This document shows positions 40,025 to 47,377 of a stretch of 64,000 nt of DNA, piece after piece (position 1 is the first letter of the stretch; every line of letters begins with the position of its first letter). The notes under the pieces were generated by a model. That model ran no database searches. It was not told the origin of the DNA and saw nothing but the letters and a program-made list of their open reading frames with translations. The position numbers and the translations under genes were made by a program. Source of the DNA: Streptomyces sp. NBC_01478. Its GTDB lineage: Bacteria; Actinomycetota; Actinomycetes; Streptomycetales; Streptomycetaceae. The DNA lies in NCBI RefSeq assembly GCF_036227225.1, contig NZ_CP109444.1, positions 1,178,001 through 1,242,000 on the forward strand, written 5' to 3'.

Positions 40025-40058
40025 GATACGCGAATGTATCCGATACACCGATGTATCG
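40025..40058. promoter_or_regulatory. Putative TetR operator (two overlapping dyads)
   Basis: A perfect inverted repeat CGATACA-CCGA-TGTATCG lies at 40041-40058. Adjacent GATAC (40025-40029) and GTATC (40036-40040) form a second dyad. The 34-nt block starts 17 nt upstream of the tetR ATG. Repeated GATAC/GTATC half-sites suggest binding of two dimers. Confidence 0.65.
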
Positions 40059-40112
40059 AAAGAGCGGAGCCCATATTGGAACAGATTTTCGAATAAGGGG
40101 TACGCTGGTCCC

Positions 40113-40742
40113 ATGACCGCGCACCACCTCCAGGCCTCCCTCTTCGACCAGACCGACCAGCTCCGCCTCGGCCCCCTCGACGGAATCCGCCGTACGACAC
40201 TGGGGCTCGGCGCCTGGATCGACGTGCTGCCCGGATGGCTCGGCGGCGCCGACGCCCTGTTCGAGGAGCTGGCCGCCGAGGTGCCGTGGCGCGCCGAGCG
40301 CCGTCAGATGTACGACCAGGTGGTGGCCGTACCGCGACTGCTCGCCTACTACGGCGCGGACGACGTGCTGCCGCACCCGGTGCTGGCCGAGGCCCGGGAC
40401 GCGCTCTCGGCGTACTACGCACGGGAGTTGGGCGAGCCGTTCAGCACGTCCGGGCTCTGCTACTACCGGGACGGCCGGGACAGTGTCGCCTGGCACGGCG
40501 ACCGGATCGGGCGGGGTGCCCACGAGGACACGATGGTGGCGATCCTCTCCGTGGGCGCGCCCCGTGATCTGCTGCTGCGTCCGCTGCGCGGCGGCGAGTC
40601 GCTGCGGCGCCCGCTGGGGCACGGCGACCTGATCGTGATGGGCGGCTCCTGTCAGCGGACCTGGGAGCACTGCGTCCCCAAGACCACCCGAGCCGCGGGA
40701 CCGCGCATCAGCGTGCAGTTCCGCCCGCACGGCGTGCGCTGA
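40113..40742 (+). CDS. AlkB-type 2-oxoglutarate/Fe(II) dioxygenase
   Basis: This 209-residue protein resembles AlkB DNA/RNA demethylases. The iron-binding residues are H and D in VAWHGDRIG, and the second histidine is probably in RTWEHCVPKT; the 2-oxoglutarate-binding arginines are in RISVQFRP at the C-terminus. It would repair alkylated bases by oxidative demethylation. ATG 40113 is preceded by AAGGGG at a long spacing of 12, and a TACGCT -10-like element ends 6 nt before it, so a leaderless start is possible. It is divergent from the tetR gene. Confidence 0.88.
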   Translation: MTAHHLQASLFDQTDQLRLGPLDGIRRTTLGLGAWIDVLPGWLGGADALFEELAAEVPWRAERRQMYDQVVAVPRLLAYYGADDVLPHPVLAEARDALSAYYARELGEPFSTSGLCYYRDGRDSVAWHGDRIGRGAHEDTMVAILSVGAPRDLLLRPLRGGESLRRPLGHGDLIVMGGSCQRTWEHCVPKTTRAAGPRISVQFRPHGVR

Positions 40743-40771
40743 GGCGGAGAGGCGGCCGCTTCGGACGCACG

Positions 40772-40786
40772 CGGGGGCCGCCCCCG
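40772..40786 (+). terminator. Possible terminator after the alkB-like gene
   Basis: CGGGGG-CCG-CCCCCG is a perfect 6-bp stem with a 3-nt loop 30 nt past the stop codon. It lacks a U-tract. The remaining gap to 40882 shows no other clear element. Confidence 0.45.
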
Positions 40787-40882
40787 GCGGACGGCGCCGG
40801 AGGCGGCTTCCCCCGCGCGAGCCAGGACCGTACGCGTCTGGTTGGCTGTTCCTCGAACAGCACCACCACTCAAGGGACGATC

Positions 40883-41629
40883 ATGCGGGCAGAAGTACGC
40901 CAAGTCGCGGACGGCACCTATCTGGTGCACGGCAGCAACACCAACTGGGTGATCCTCGCTGATGGTGACGCGGTCACGTTGGTGGACACCGGTTATCCCG
41001 GGGACCGCGCGCTGGTGCTCGACTCCCTTGAGCAGGTGGGGAGTTCACCCAAGGCGGTCACGGCGGTGCTGATCACCCACGCCCACAACGACCATCTCGG
41101 TTCGGCGGAGTATCTGCGCGACACCTACGGCACTCCGGTATACCTGCACGAGGTCGAAGTGCCGCACGCGCGGCGGGAGTTCCTCCAACAGGTGACCGTC
41201 GGGGACGTCTTGAAGAACATCTGGCGTCCGGGAGTCCTGCCGTGGATGGTGCACACGATCCGTGTCGGAGGCACCGAGCAGCATCCCGTCGCCGCTCCCC
41301 AGGCATTCGCAGGTGCGGGCCCGCTGGACCTGCCCGGCCGGCCCGTCCCCGTGCACACCCCCGGCCACACCAGCGGGCACTGCGTCTTCCATCTCCCGGA
41401 CAGCGGGATCGTCATCTCCGGGGACGCCCTGGTGAGCGGCCACGCCACCTCGCGGATCAAGGGACCGCAACTGCTCCCCGACATGTTCCATCACGAGCGC
41501 GACCGTGCCGTGGCCTCGCTGGACATCCTCGAAGCGCTGGACGCCGACACCCTGCTGCCCGGCCACGGCCCCCTGCACACCGGTCCGGTCCGTGAGGCGG
41601 CACAGCGCGCCCGCGAACACGCGATCTAA
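40883..41629 (+). CDS. MBL-fold metallo-hydrolase
   Basis: This 248-residue protein has the metallo-beta-lactamase fold with metal-binding THAHNDHLGSA (HxHxDH, about residues 61-71), a histidine in VHTPGHTSGHCVFHL, an aspartate in VISGDALVSGH and LLPGHGPL at the end. Such proteins hydrolyse thioesters, lactones or other esters. ATG 40883 has AAGGGA at a spacing of 6. A DUF4032 kinase-like gene begins 9 nt after its stop, so they form an operon. The substrate is unknown. Confidence 0.9.
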   Translation: MRAEVRQVADGTYLVHGSNTNWVILADGDAVTLVDTGYPGDRALVLDSLEQVGSSPKAVTAVLITHAHNDHLGSAEYLRDTYGTPVYLHEVEVPHARREFLQQVTVGDVLKNIWRPGVLPWMVHTIRVGGTEQHPVAAPQAFAGAGPLDLPGRPVPVHTPGHTSGHCVFHLPDSGIVISGDALVSGHATSRIKGPQLLPDMFHHERDRAVASLDILEALDADTLLPGHGPLHTGPVREAAQRAREHAI

Positions 41630-41638
41630 GGTCACCCC

Positions 41639-42874
41639 ATGGCACTGCAGATCAACGCGACCAACCCGGAGCATCCGGTCCTCCTGCTGGAGCTGCCCTG
41701 GGACGTTCCCCTGGAGGAGTGGCCCGACGAGTACCTGGTGCCGCTGCCGCGCGGCATCTCCCGCCACGTCGTGCGCTACGCCCGCGCCGGCAGCGAGGTC
41801 ATAGCGGTCAAGGAACTGGCGGAACGGCCCGCGCTGCGCGAGTACGAGCTGCTGCGCGACCTGGACCGGCTCGGCATCCCGGCCGTCGACCCGCTCGCCG
41901 TGGTCACCGGACGGGCCGACGCGGACGGCGAGCCGCTGGAGCCGGTGCTGATCACCCGGCACCTGGGCGGCTCGATGCCGTACCGCTCGATGTTCGAGAC
42001 GACGCTGCGCCCGGCCACCATGCACCGGCTGATGGACGCGCTGGCCGTGCTGCTGGTGCGGCTGCACCTGGCCGGGTTCGCGTGGGGCGACTGCTCGCTG
42101 TCCAACACTCTGTTCCGGCGGGACGCGGGCGCGTACGCCGCGTATCTGGTGGACGCGGAGACCGGCGATCTGCACCCTCAACTGAGCGACGGACAGCGCG
42201 AGTACGACCTCGACCTCGCCCGCGTGAACATCAGTGGGGAACTGCTCGACCTGGAGGCGTCCGGGGCGCTGCACCCGTCCGTCGACCCGATCGAGTTCGG
42301 CGCCGAGATCTGCGCCCGCTACCAGGGGCTGTGGGAGGAGCTGACCCGCGTCTCGGTGTACCCGGCGGGCAAGCACCACTTCATCGAACGCCGGATCCGG
42401 CGCCTGAACGAACTCGGCTTCGACGTCGCCGAGATGCAGATCGAGCACTCCTCGAACGGCGACACGGTCACCTTCGTGCCCAAGGTCGTCGACGCGGGCC
42501 ACCACCAGCGGCAACTGCTGCGCCTGACCGGCCTGGACGCCGAGGAGAACCAGGCCCGGCGGCTCCTCAACGACCTGGAGAGCTGGATGGCCACCCAGGA
42601 CGACTACGCCCCGGGCGATCCGCTCGCCGCCCGGCCCGAGGTGCTCGCGCACCGGTGGGTGCGGGACGTGTTCCGGCCGACCGTGCGGGCCGTACCGCTG
42701 GAGCTGCGCGGGTCGATGGACTCGGCCGAGATCTACCACGAGTTGCTCGAACACCGCTGGTACCTGGCCGAGCGGGCGCAGCACGACATCGATCTGGACA
42801 CCGTGGTGGAGGACTACCTCAAGAACATCCTGCCGAAGGTGCGCGAGAGCCTGGGGCCGGCCGCGCCGGAGTAA
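41639..42874 (+). CDS. DUF4032 / lipopolysaccharide-kinase-like protein
   Basis: This 411-residue protein contains a kinase-like region: EVIAVKELAERPALREYELLRDL (a lysine in a beta-strand as in kinase subdomain II), LVRLHLAGFAWGDCSLSNTLF (resembling the catalytic loop HxD...N with the histidine replaced) and AAYLVDAETGDLH (resembling DFG/DxE). The C-terminal half has the DUF4032 pattern. The catalytic loop reads WGDCSLSN, so phosphotransfer is plausible but unproven. It is coupled to the metallo-hydrolase gene by a 9-nt gap and converges on a lacI-type gene. Confidence 0.85.
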   Translation: MALQINATNPEHPVLLLELPWDVPLEEWPDEYLVPLPRGISRHVVRYARAGSEVIAVKELAERPALREYELLRDLDRLGIPAVDPLAVVTGRADADGEPLEPVLITRHLGGSMPYRSMFETTLRPATMHRLMDALAVLLVRLHLAGFAWGDCSLSNTLFRRDAGAYAAYLVDAETGDLHPQLSDGQREYDLDLARVNISGELLDLEASGALHPSVDPIEFGAEICARYQGLWEELTRVSVYPAGKHHFIERRIRRLNELGFDVAEMQIEHSSNGDTVTFVPKVVDAGHHQRQLLRLTGLDAEENQARRLLNDLESWMATQDDYAPGDPLAARPEVLAHRWVRDVFRPTVRAVPLELRGSMDSAEIYHELLEHRWYLAERAQHDIDLDTVVEDYLKNILPKVRESLGPAAPE

Positions 42875-42884
42875 GGCGGCTCAG

Positions 42885-42915
42885 TCCGTGGCCCCGCTCA
42901 ATCCGTGGCCCCGCT
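42885..42915. repeat. Direct repeat over the end of the lacI-type gene
   Basis: TCCGTGGCCCCGCT occurs at 42885-42898 and again at 42902-42915, a 17-nt period. The copies span the gene's stop codon (42898), so one copy encodes the C-terminal SGATD and the other lies beyond it. Confidence 0.7.
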
Positions 42916-43944
42916 TTCCGTGGCGGGGGCGGCCGTGGTGCCGCGGACGACCAGGCGCGGCGGGACGACCTGCTCGCCGTCCGGTACCTCCTCCCCGTCC
43001 AGCCGGGCGATGGCGCGGCCGACGGCGAGTTCCGCGAGGCGTGGAACGTCCTGCGCGACGGTGGTGAGGTCGATGTGGGCGAGCCGGGACAGGCTGGTGT
43101 CGTCGAAGCCGACCACGGAGATCTCGCCGGGGACGGTCACGCCCGCTCTCAGGAAGGTGTCGAGGACGCCGGTGGCGCAACGGTCGTTGAAGGCGAGGAC
43201 CGCGCTGGGCCGGGGGTTCTCCGCGATCAGGGTTCGGGCGGCCCGCGCGCCGTCGTCCTCGGTGAGCCCGCCGGGCAGGACACGGACGTGGTCGTCGAGG
43301 CCGTGGCGGCGCATCGCGGTGCGGTAGCCGCGGCGGCGGTCGGCGGCGCCGGGTGCCCGGCCCCCGTCGATGTGGGCGACGGCGCGGTGGCCGAGCGCCA
43401 CGAGGTGGTCCACGGCCTGTCGGGCGCCCTCCTCGTCGGCGGTGCGGACGACGTCCACGGCCGGCGGGGCGGGCCGCAGCCGCCGCGCCACGGAGACCAC
43501 CGGCACCTGGGTCGCGAGCTGCGCGAGGCGCGCCGCCGGAACCTCGGGGCCTAGCAGGACGAGCGCCTCGCACCGGTCGGCGAGCAGCGCCTCCACGGCC
43601 TGCCGCTCACCGCGTGTGGGCGCGACCGCGCTCAGCGCCACCTGGTAGCCGGCGGGTTCGGCGGCGGCGTAGATGCCCTCCACCAGGTCGGTGTGGAAGG
43701 GATGGCGCAGCCCGAACTGCACGCCGAGCAGGCGGGACCGGTTGCTGCGCAGCACCCTGGCCCGGGTGTCGGGCCGGTAGCCGATCTCCTCGGCGGCCTT
43801 GAGGACCCGCTCACGGGTGGTGGCGCTCGCGCCGTAGGCCCCGCGCATCACGATGGAGACCAGCGCGACGGACACGCCCGCCCGGGCCGCGACATGGGCC
43901 AGGGTGGGCCGCTTGCCGTCGGGGACCGCGGGGGTGGTCGGCAC
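42898..43944 (-). CDS. LacI-family transcriptional regulator
   Basis: This 348-residue repressor has the LacI helix-turn-helix PTLAHVAARAGVSVALVSIVMRG (about residues 13-35), the hinge helix region RARVLRSNRSRLLGV and a sugar-binding periplasmic-like core ending SVVGFDDTSLSRLAHIDLTTV. The helix-turn-helix differs from the usual VSxATVSRVLNG by having VALVSIVMRGAYG, typical of a subgroup that binds sites other than CG-centred lac operators. The start is GTG 43944. It is divergent from a two-gene sugar catabolic operon with two matching palindromic sites in the gap, and should repress it until a sugar binds. Confidence 0.93.
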   Translation of the reverse strand: MPTTPAVPDGKRPTLAHVAARAGVSVALVSIVMRGAYGASATTRERVLKAAEEIGYRPDTRARVLRSNRSRLLGVQFGLRHPFHTDLVEGIYAAAEPAGYQVALSAVAPTRGERQAVEALLADRCEALVLLGPEVPAARLAQLATQVPVVSVARRLRPAPPAVDVVRTADEEGARQAVDHLVALGHRAVAHIDGGRAPGAADRRRGYRTAMRRHGLDDHVRVLPGGLTEDDGARAARTLIAENPRPSAVLAFNDRCATGVLDTFLRAGVTVPGEISVVGFDDTSLSRLAHIDLTTVAQDVPRLAELAVGRAIARLDGEEVPDGEQVVPPRLVVRGTTAAPATESGATD

Positions 43945-44031
43945 GGTTGTCCTTCCGGTCGAGGTGTCGTTCCGTTCCGGGATCGTAGCCGCTCCGAAAA
44001 GCGTGCGACGTCGCTGCTCCGAAGGTACTGC

Positions 44032-44043
44032 AACGTTCTAGAA
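44032..44043. promoter_or_regulatory. LacI-type operator half, distal copy
   Basis: AACGTTCTAGAA matches the core of the downstream palindrome exactly (44102-44113). It lies 88 nt upstream of the lacI start and 70 bp from the second copy, seven helical turns. Confidence 0.6.
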
Positions 44044-44060
44044 ACATGCCCGTCGAAGCC

Positions 44061-44091
44061 TTGACACAGGAATCCGGCGGTGGCGTACTAC
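44061..44091 (+). promoter_or_regulatory. Putative promoter of the isomerase/dehydrogenase operon
   Basis: TTGACA (44061-44066) is followed by TACTAC (44086-44091) with a 19-nt spacer, or GTACTA with 18 nt. The expected transcription start falls in the palindrome at 44097-44112, so repressor binding would block initiation. Confidence 0.55.
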
Positions 44092-44096
44092 TGCCA

Positions 44097-44112
44097 TCTA
44101 GAACGTTCTAGA
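44097..44112. promoter_or_regulatory. LacI-type operator, proximal copy
   Basis: TCTAGAACGTTCTAGA is a perfect 16-nt palindrome 15 nt upstream of the ATG at 44128. It shares AACGTTCTAGAA with the site at 44032. The centre ACGT is as expected for a LacI-family dimer. Confidence 0.75.
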
Positions 44113-44127
44113 AGAGGGCGAGCAGTC

Positions 44128-44913
44128 ATGTACACGTTGGCGGTCTGTGCCGAGATGGTCTTCCGGGACCTGCCGATCCACGAGCGGGCGCGGCGCATCC
44201 ACGAAGCCGGTTTCCAGGTCGAGATCTGGGACTGGACCCGGCACGACCTGGACGCGCTCACGCGGACCCCGGCCGAGTTCTCGTCGATGACGGGCTACAT
44301 CCGGGGCAGCCTCACCGACGAGGCGGGCGCCGCCGAACTGCTGCGCACCGCCGAGGAGTCGGTGAAGGCCGCCGATCAACTGGGCTGCCCCCGGCTCAAC
44401 TTGCACGGCACGGGGCTCGACTCCGAGGGCCTGCCGGTGGTTCCGGTGACCGGCGAGCCCACGGGAGCGATGTGGATCGCCGCCCACCGCACCCTGACCC
44501 GCCTCGCCGAGCTGGGCGAGAGCGCGGGCGTCACCTTCACGCTGGAGAACCTCAACGCGGCGGTCGACCACCCGGGCGTACCGTTCGCGACGGCCGCCGA
44601 CACCCTGGCCCTGGTCAAGGCGGTGGACCGGCCGGGCCTGCGCATGAACCTGGACCTCTACCACGCCCAGATCGGCGAGGGGAACCTCATCGAACTGGTC
44701 CGCCGCGCCCACGAGTTGGACCTGATCGGCGAGATCCAGGTGGCGGACGTCCCCGGCCGCCAGGAGCCCGGCACCGGCGAGATCAACTACCCCGCCATCG
44801 CCCGCGCCCTCGCCGACATCGGCTACGACGGCACGGTCGCGATGGAGGCCTGGGCCTCGGAGAGCGAGAGCGAGCGCGCCCTGGACCGCTTCCGCACCGC
44901 GTTCACGGTCTGA
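44128..44913 (+). CDS. Hydroxypyruvate-isomerase-like sugar isomerase (TIM barrel)
   Basis: This 261-residue protein is an AP-endonuclease-2-type TIM barrel. The pattern VCAEMVFRDLPIHERARRIHEAGFQVEIWDW, then FTLENLNAAVDHPG and LRMNLDLYHAQIGEGNL, fits hydroxypyruvate isomerase (Hyi/OtnI-like); metal ligands are the glutamate in LENLN and residues in DLYHAQ and the final EAW. It interconverts hydroxypyruvate and tartronate semialdehyde or a related keto/aldose pair. ATG 44128 lies 15 nt after the operator; the frame extends upstream but across the palindrome. A dehydrogenase gene follows 37 nt later. Confidence 0.85.
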   Translation: MYTLAVCAEMVFRDLPIHERARRIHEAGFQVEIWDWTRHDLDALTRTPAEFSSMTGYIRGSLTDEAGAAELLRTAEESVKAADQLGCPRLNLHGTGLDSEGLPVVPVTGEPTGAMWIAAHRTLTRLAELGESAGVTFTLENLNAAVDHPGVPFATAADTLALVKAVDRPGLRMNLDLYHAQIGEGNLIELVRRAHELDLIGEIQVADVPGRQEPGTGEINYPAIARALADIGYDGTVAMEAWASESESERALDRFRTAFTV

Positions 44914-44950
44914 CCCGCCCCGAAATCACACGGCACCGAGGAGCACCCCC

Positions 44951-45967
44951 ATGACCACCCAACTCCCCCTGGCCGTCGGACTGGTGGGCGCTGGCCGCAT
45001 GGGCTCCTTCCATGCCGAGACCCTCGCCCGCCGGCTGCCCGGCGTCCGCCTCGCCGCCGTCGCCGACCCGGCCCCGGGCGCCGCGCGGCGCCTGGGCGAC
45101 CGGCTCGACTGCCCCACGGCGTACACCGAGATCGGCGACCTGTTCGCGGACCCGGCGGTCGACGCGGTGGTGATCTCGACTCCGGCCCGCACCCACGCGG
45201 ACCTGGTCGTGGCGGCGGCACACGCGGGCAAGGCCGTCTACTGCGAGAAGCCGATGGCGACCACCCTCGCCGACGCCGACCGCGCCATCACGGCCGCCGT
45301 CGAGGCGGGCGTACCGCTCCAGGTCGGCTTCAACCGCCGCTACGACGCCGGGTTCCGGGCCGCGCACGAGAAGGTGGCCGCGGGCGTGATCGGCACCCCG
45401 CACCTGCTCCGCTCGCTCACCCGCGACCCGAAGCTGGCCGCCCCCGCCCTCATCCCGCCGTGGACGATCTTCCTGGAAACCCTCATCCACGACTTCGACA
45501 CCCTGCGCTACCTCAACCCCGGCTCCGAACCGGTCGAGGTCTTCGCCATGGCCGACGCGTTGGTCCGCCCCGACTTCAAGGACCGCGGCCTGCTCGACAC
45601 GGCGGTGGTCACGATCCGCTTCGACAACGGCGCCCTCGCCACCGCCGAGGCCAACTTCCAGGCGGTGTACGGCTATGACGTGCGCGGCGAGGTCTTCGGC
45701 TCGGCGGGCATGCTGACGATGGGCGACATCCGGCGCACCCATCTGACGTCCTACGGCGCGGACGGCATCGCGGCCGAGACCGTCACCTACGACCAGGACC
45801 TGTTCCACGACGCGTACGTCGCCGAGCTCGCCGACTTCGCCGACAGCGTCCGCACCGACCGCACCCCGTCGGCCACCGGCGAGGACGCCCGCGCCGCGCT
45901 GACCATCGCGCTGGCGGCGATCCGGTCGGTGGAGAAGGGCGTCCCGGTACGGGTCGAGGACGTCTGA
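44951..45967 (+). CDS. Gfo/Idh/MocA-family dehydrogenase (inositol 2-dehydrogenase-like)
   Basis: This 338-residue oxidoreductase has the NAD(P)-binding motif VGLVGAGRMGSFHAETLARRL at the N-terminus and the family catalytic region AVYCEKPMATTLADAD (lysine of the EKP motif, about residue 98), then VGFNRRYD and an aspartate/histidine pair in ETLIHDFDTLRYL. It oxidises a cyclic polyol or sugar. With the isomerase upstream and the LacI regulator it makes a small sugar/polyol-catabolic unit. The pathway cannot be fixed further without transporter genes, and none is adjacent. Confidence 0.9.
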   Translation: MTTQLPLAVGLVGAGRMGSFHAETLARRLPGVRLAAVADPAPGAARRLGDRLDCPTAYTEIGDLFADPAVDAVVISTPARTHADLVVAAAHAGKAVYCEKPMATTLADADRAITAAVEAGVPLQVGFNRRYDAGFRAAHEKVAAGVIGTPHLLRSLTRDPKLAAPALIPPWTIFLETLIHDFDTLRYLNPGSEPVEVFAMADALVRPDFKDRGLLDTAVVTIRFDNGALATAEANFQAVYGYDVRGEVFGSAGMLTMGDIRRTHLTSYGADGIAAETVTYDQDLFHDAYVAELADFADSVRTDRTPSATGEDARAALTIALAAIRSVEKGVPVRVEDV

Positions 45968-45969
45968 GG

Positions 45970-46842
45970 TCAGCGCGCGGGCACCACGGCCACCGGGCAC
46001 TCCGCGTGGTGCAGCACCCCGTGCGCGACCGAGCCGATCCGCGCGCCCACCGCCGTACGGTGGGCGCGCCGCCCGACGACCGTCAACTGGGCGCGCCCCG
46101 CCACCGACAGCAGCACCTGCCCCGCGCTGCCCATCTCCACGTGCTCGACCACGGGCACCTCCGGGAAGCGCTCCCGCCATGGCTGCAGCGCCTCGGCCAG
46201 GCCCTTCTTCTCGTACGGTTCCAGGCCGCCGGCCTCGTCGAGGAGCTTCATGGAGCCGGGGCTGTAGGCGAACACGGGCGGCAGGGTCCAGGCCCGTACG
46301 GCCCGCACGGTGGCGCCACGTGCCGCCGCCGTCTCGAAGGCGAAGCCGAGCGCGGCGGCACTGTCCTCGGGGTCTCCGTGCTGCCCCACGACGATCTCGC
46401 GCCCGGCGGCCTCCCCGGACGCCTCGTCCCCGGCGCGCACGAGCACGACGGGCCGTACGGCGTCCGCTATCACCTGCTGGCCGACGGAACCGAGCAGGAA
46501 GCCGACGACGGGCCCGTGGCCGCGTGAGCCGAGCACCAGCATCTCCGCGTCGGCAGCGGCGGCGGTCAGGGTCTCGACGGGGTCGCCCTCCAGGACGTCG
46601 GTGGTGACGTCCAGGCCGGGGTGGCGTGCGGCGACCGTCCGGGCGGCCTCGGCCGCCGCGTCCCGCACCCAGCGGTCCTGGGTGTCCCGGTCCCCCGTGT
46701 CGAGGGCATGGTGCTCCTCGTACCGCCAGACATGCACAACCCGCAGCGCCAGCCCCCGCCGTACGGCCTCCCGGCCCGCCCAGGCGAGTGCGGCGAGACT
46801 CTCCGCCGATCCGTCGACCCCTGCCGTGATCGGTCGTGTCAT
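45970..46842 (-). CDS. Universal stress protein, two tandem UspA domains
   Basis: This 290-residue protein has two Usp domains: residues 1-140 (RPITAGVDGSAESLAALAWAGREA, ending LVLGSRGHGPVVGFLLGSVGQQV) and about 150-290 (VVGQHGDPEDSAAALGFAFETAAARG, ending VVGRRAHRTAVGARIGSVAHGVL). The G-2x-G-9x-G ATP motif is intact in the first domain and partly altered in the second. ATG 46842 has GGGAGG at a spacing of 7. Such proteins are often controlled by hypoxia or redox kinases in actinobacteria. It lies 536 nt from the redox-type signalling module. Confidence 0.9.
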   Translation of the reverse strand: MTRPITAGVDGSAESLAALAWAGREAVRRGLALRVVHVWRYEEHHALDTGDRDTQDRWVRDAAAEAARTVAARHPGLDVTTDVLEGDPVETLTAAAADAEMLVLGSRGHGPVVGFLLGSVGQQVIADAVRPVVLVRAGDEASGEAAGREIVVGQHGDPEDSAAALGFAFETAAARGATVRAVRAWTLPPVFAYSPGSMKLLDEAGGLEPYEKKGLAEALQPWRERFPEVPVVEHVEMGSAGQVLLSVAGRAQLTVVGRRAHRTAVGARIGSVAHGVLHHAECPVAVVPAR

Positions 46843-46903
46843 GCGGTGGCCTCCCGGTGGTGCGGTCACGTGCGTCGGGCCCAGTCTTCACTACGGTGCC
46901 CGC

Positions 46904-47257
46904 ATGACCTTGGAGTGGGAGCAGGTAGTGGTGGACTCGGCCGACCCCGTCGCGCTGGGGCGCTGGTGGGCCGAGGCGCTCGGGTGGGTGGTGGTGGGCG
47001 AGGCACCGGACGAGTTCGAGATCCGGCCCGCGCCGGAACGCCTTCCCGGGCTGCTGTTCGTGCCGGTGCCCGAGGGCAGAACGGTCAAGAACCGGCTGCA
47101 CCTGGACTTCCGGCCCGACGACCAGGAGGCCGAGGTGATCCGGCTGCTGGCCCTGGGGGCGCGGACCGCGGACATCGGGCAGGGGGAGCAGTCGTGGGTG
47201 GTGCTCGCGGACCCGGAGGGGAACGAGTTCTGCGTGTTGCGCTCCCGGCACCCCTGA
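46904..47257 (+). CDS. VOC-family (glyoxalase-like) protein
   Basis: This 117-residue single VOC domain protein has WEQVVVDSADPVALGRWWAEALGW at the N-terminus and VVLADPEGNEFCVLR at the end, the pattern of Glyoxalase_6 proteins. It should form a homodimer with the active site between the halves. ATG 46904 is the first good start; only weak G-rich sequence precedes it. It is divergent from the usp gene by 61 nt. Function unknown. Confidence 0.85.
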   Translation: MTLEWEQVVVDSADPVALGRWWAEALGWVVVGEAPDEFEIRPAPERLPGLLFVPVPEGRTVKNRLHLDFRPDDQEAEVIRLLALGARTADIGQGEQSWVVLADPEGNEFCVLRSRHP

Positions 47258-47377
47258 GGCCGCCGTCTCGGGCGTAGCGGAGCGCACCGGGGCGATCGAC
47301 CATACGATGGTGGGGAGCCGGCGCGGTGACAACGGCGCCGCCGTGCCGTGAAGCCGACCACTCGGGGTGGGAGACGT

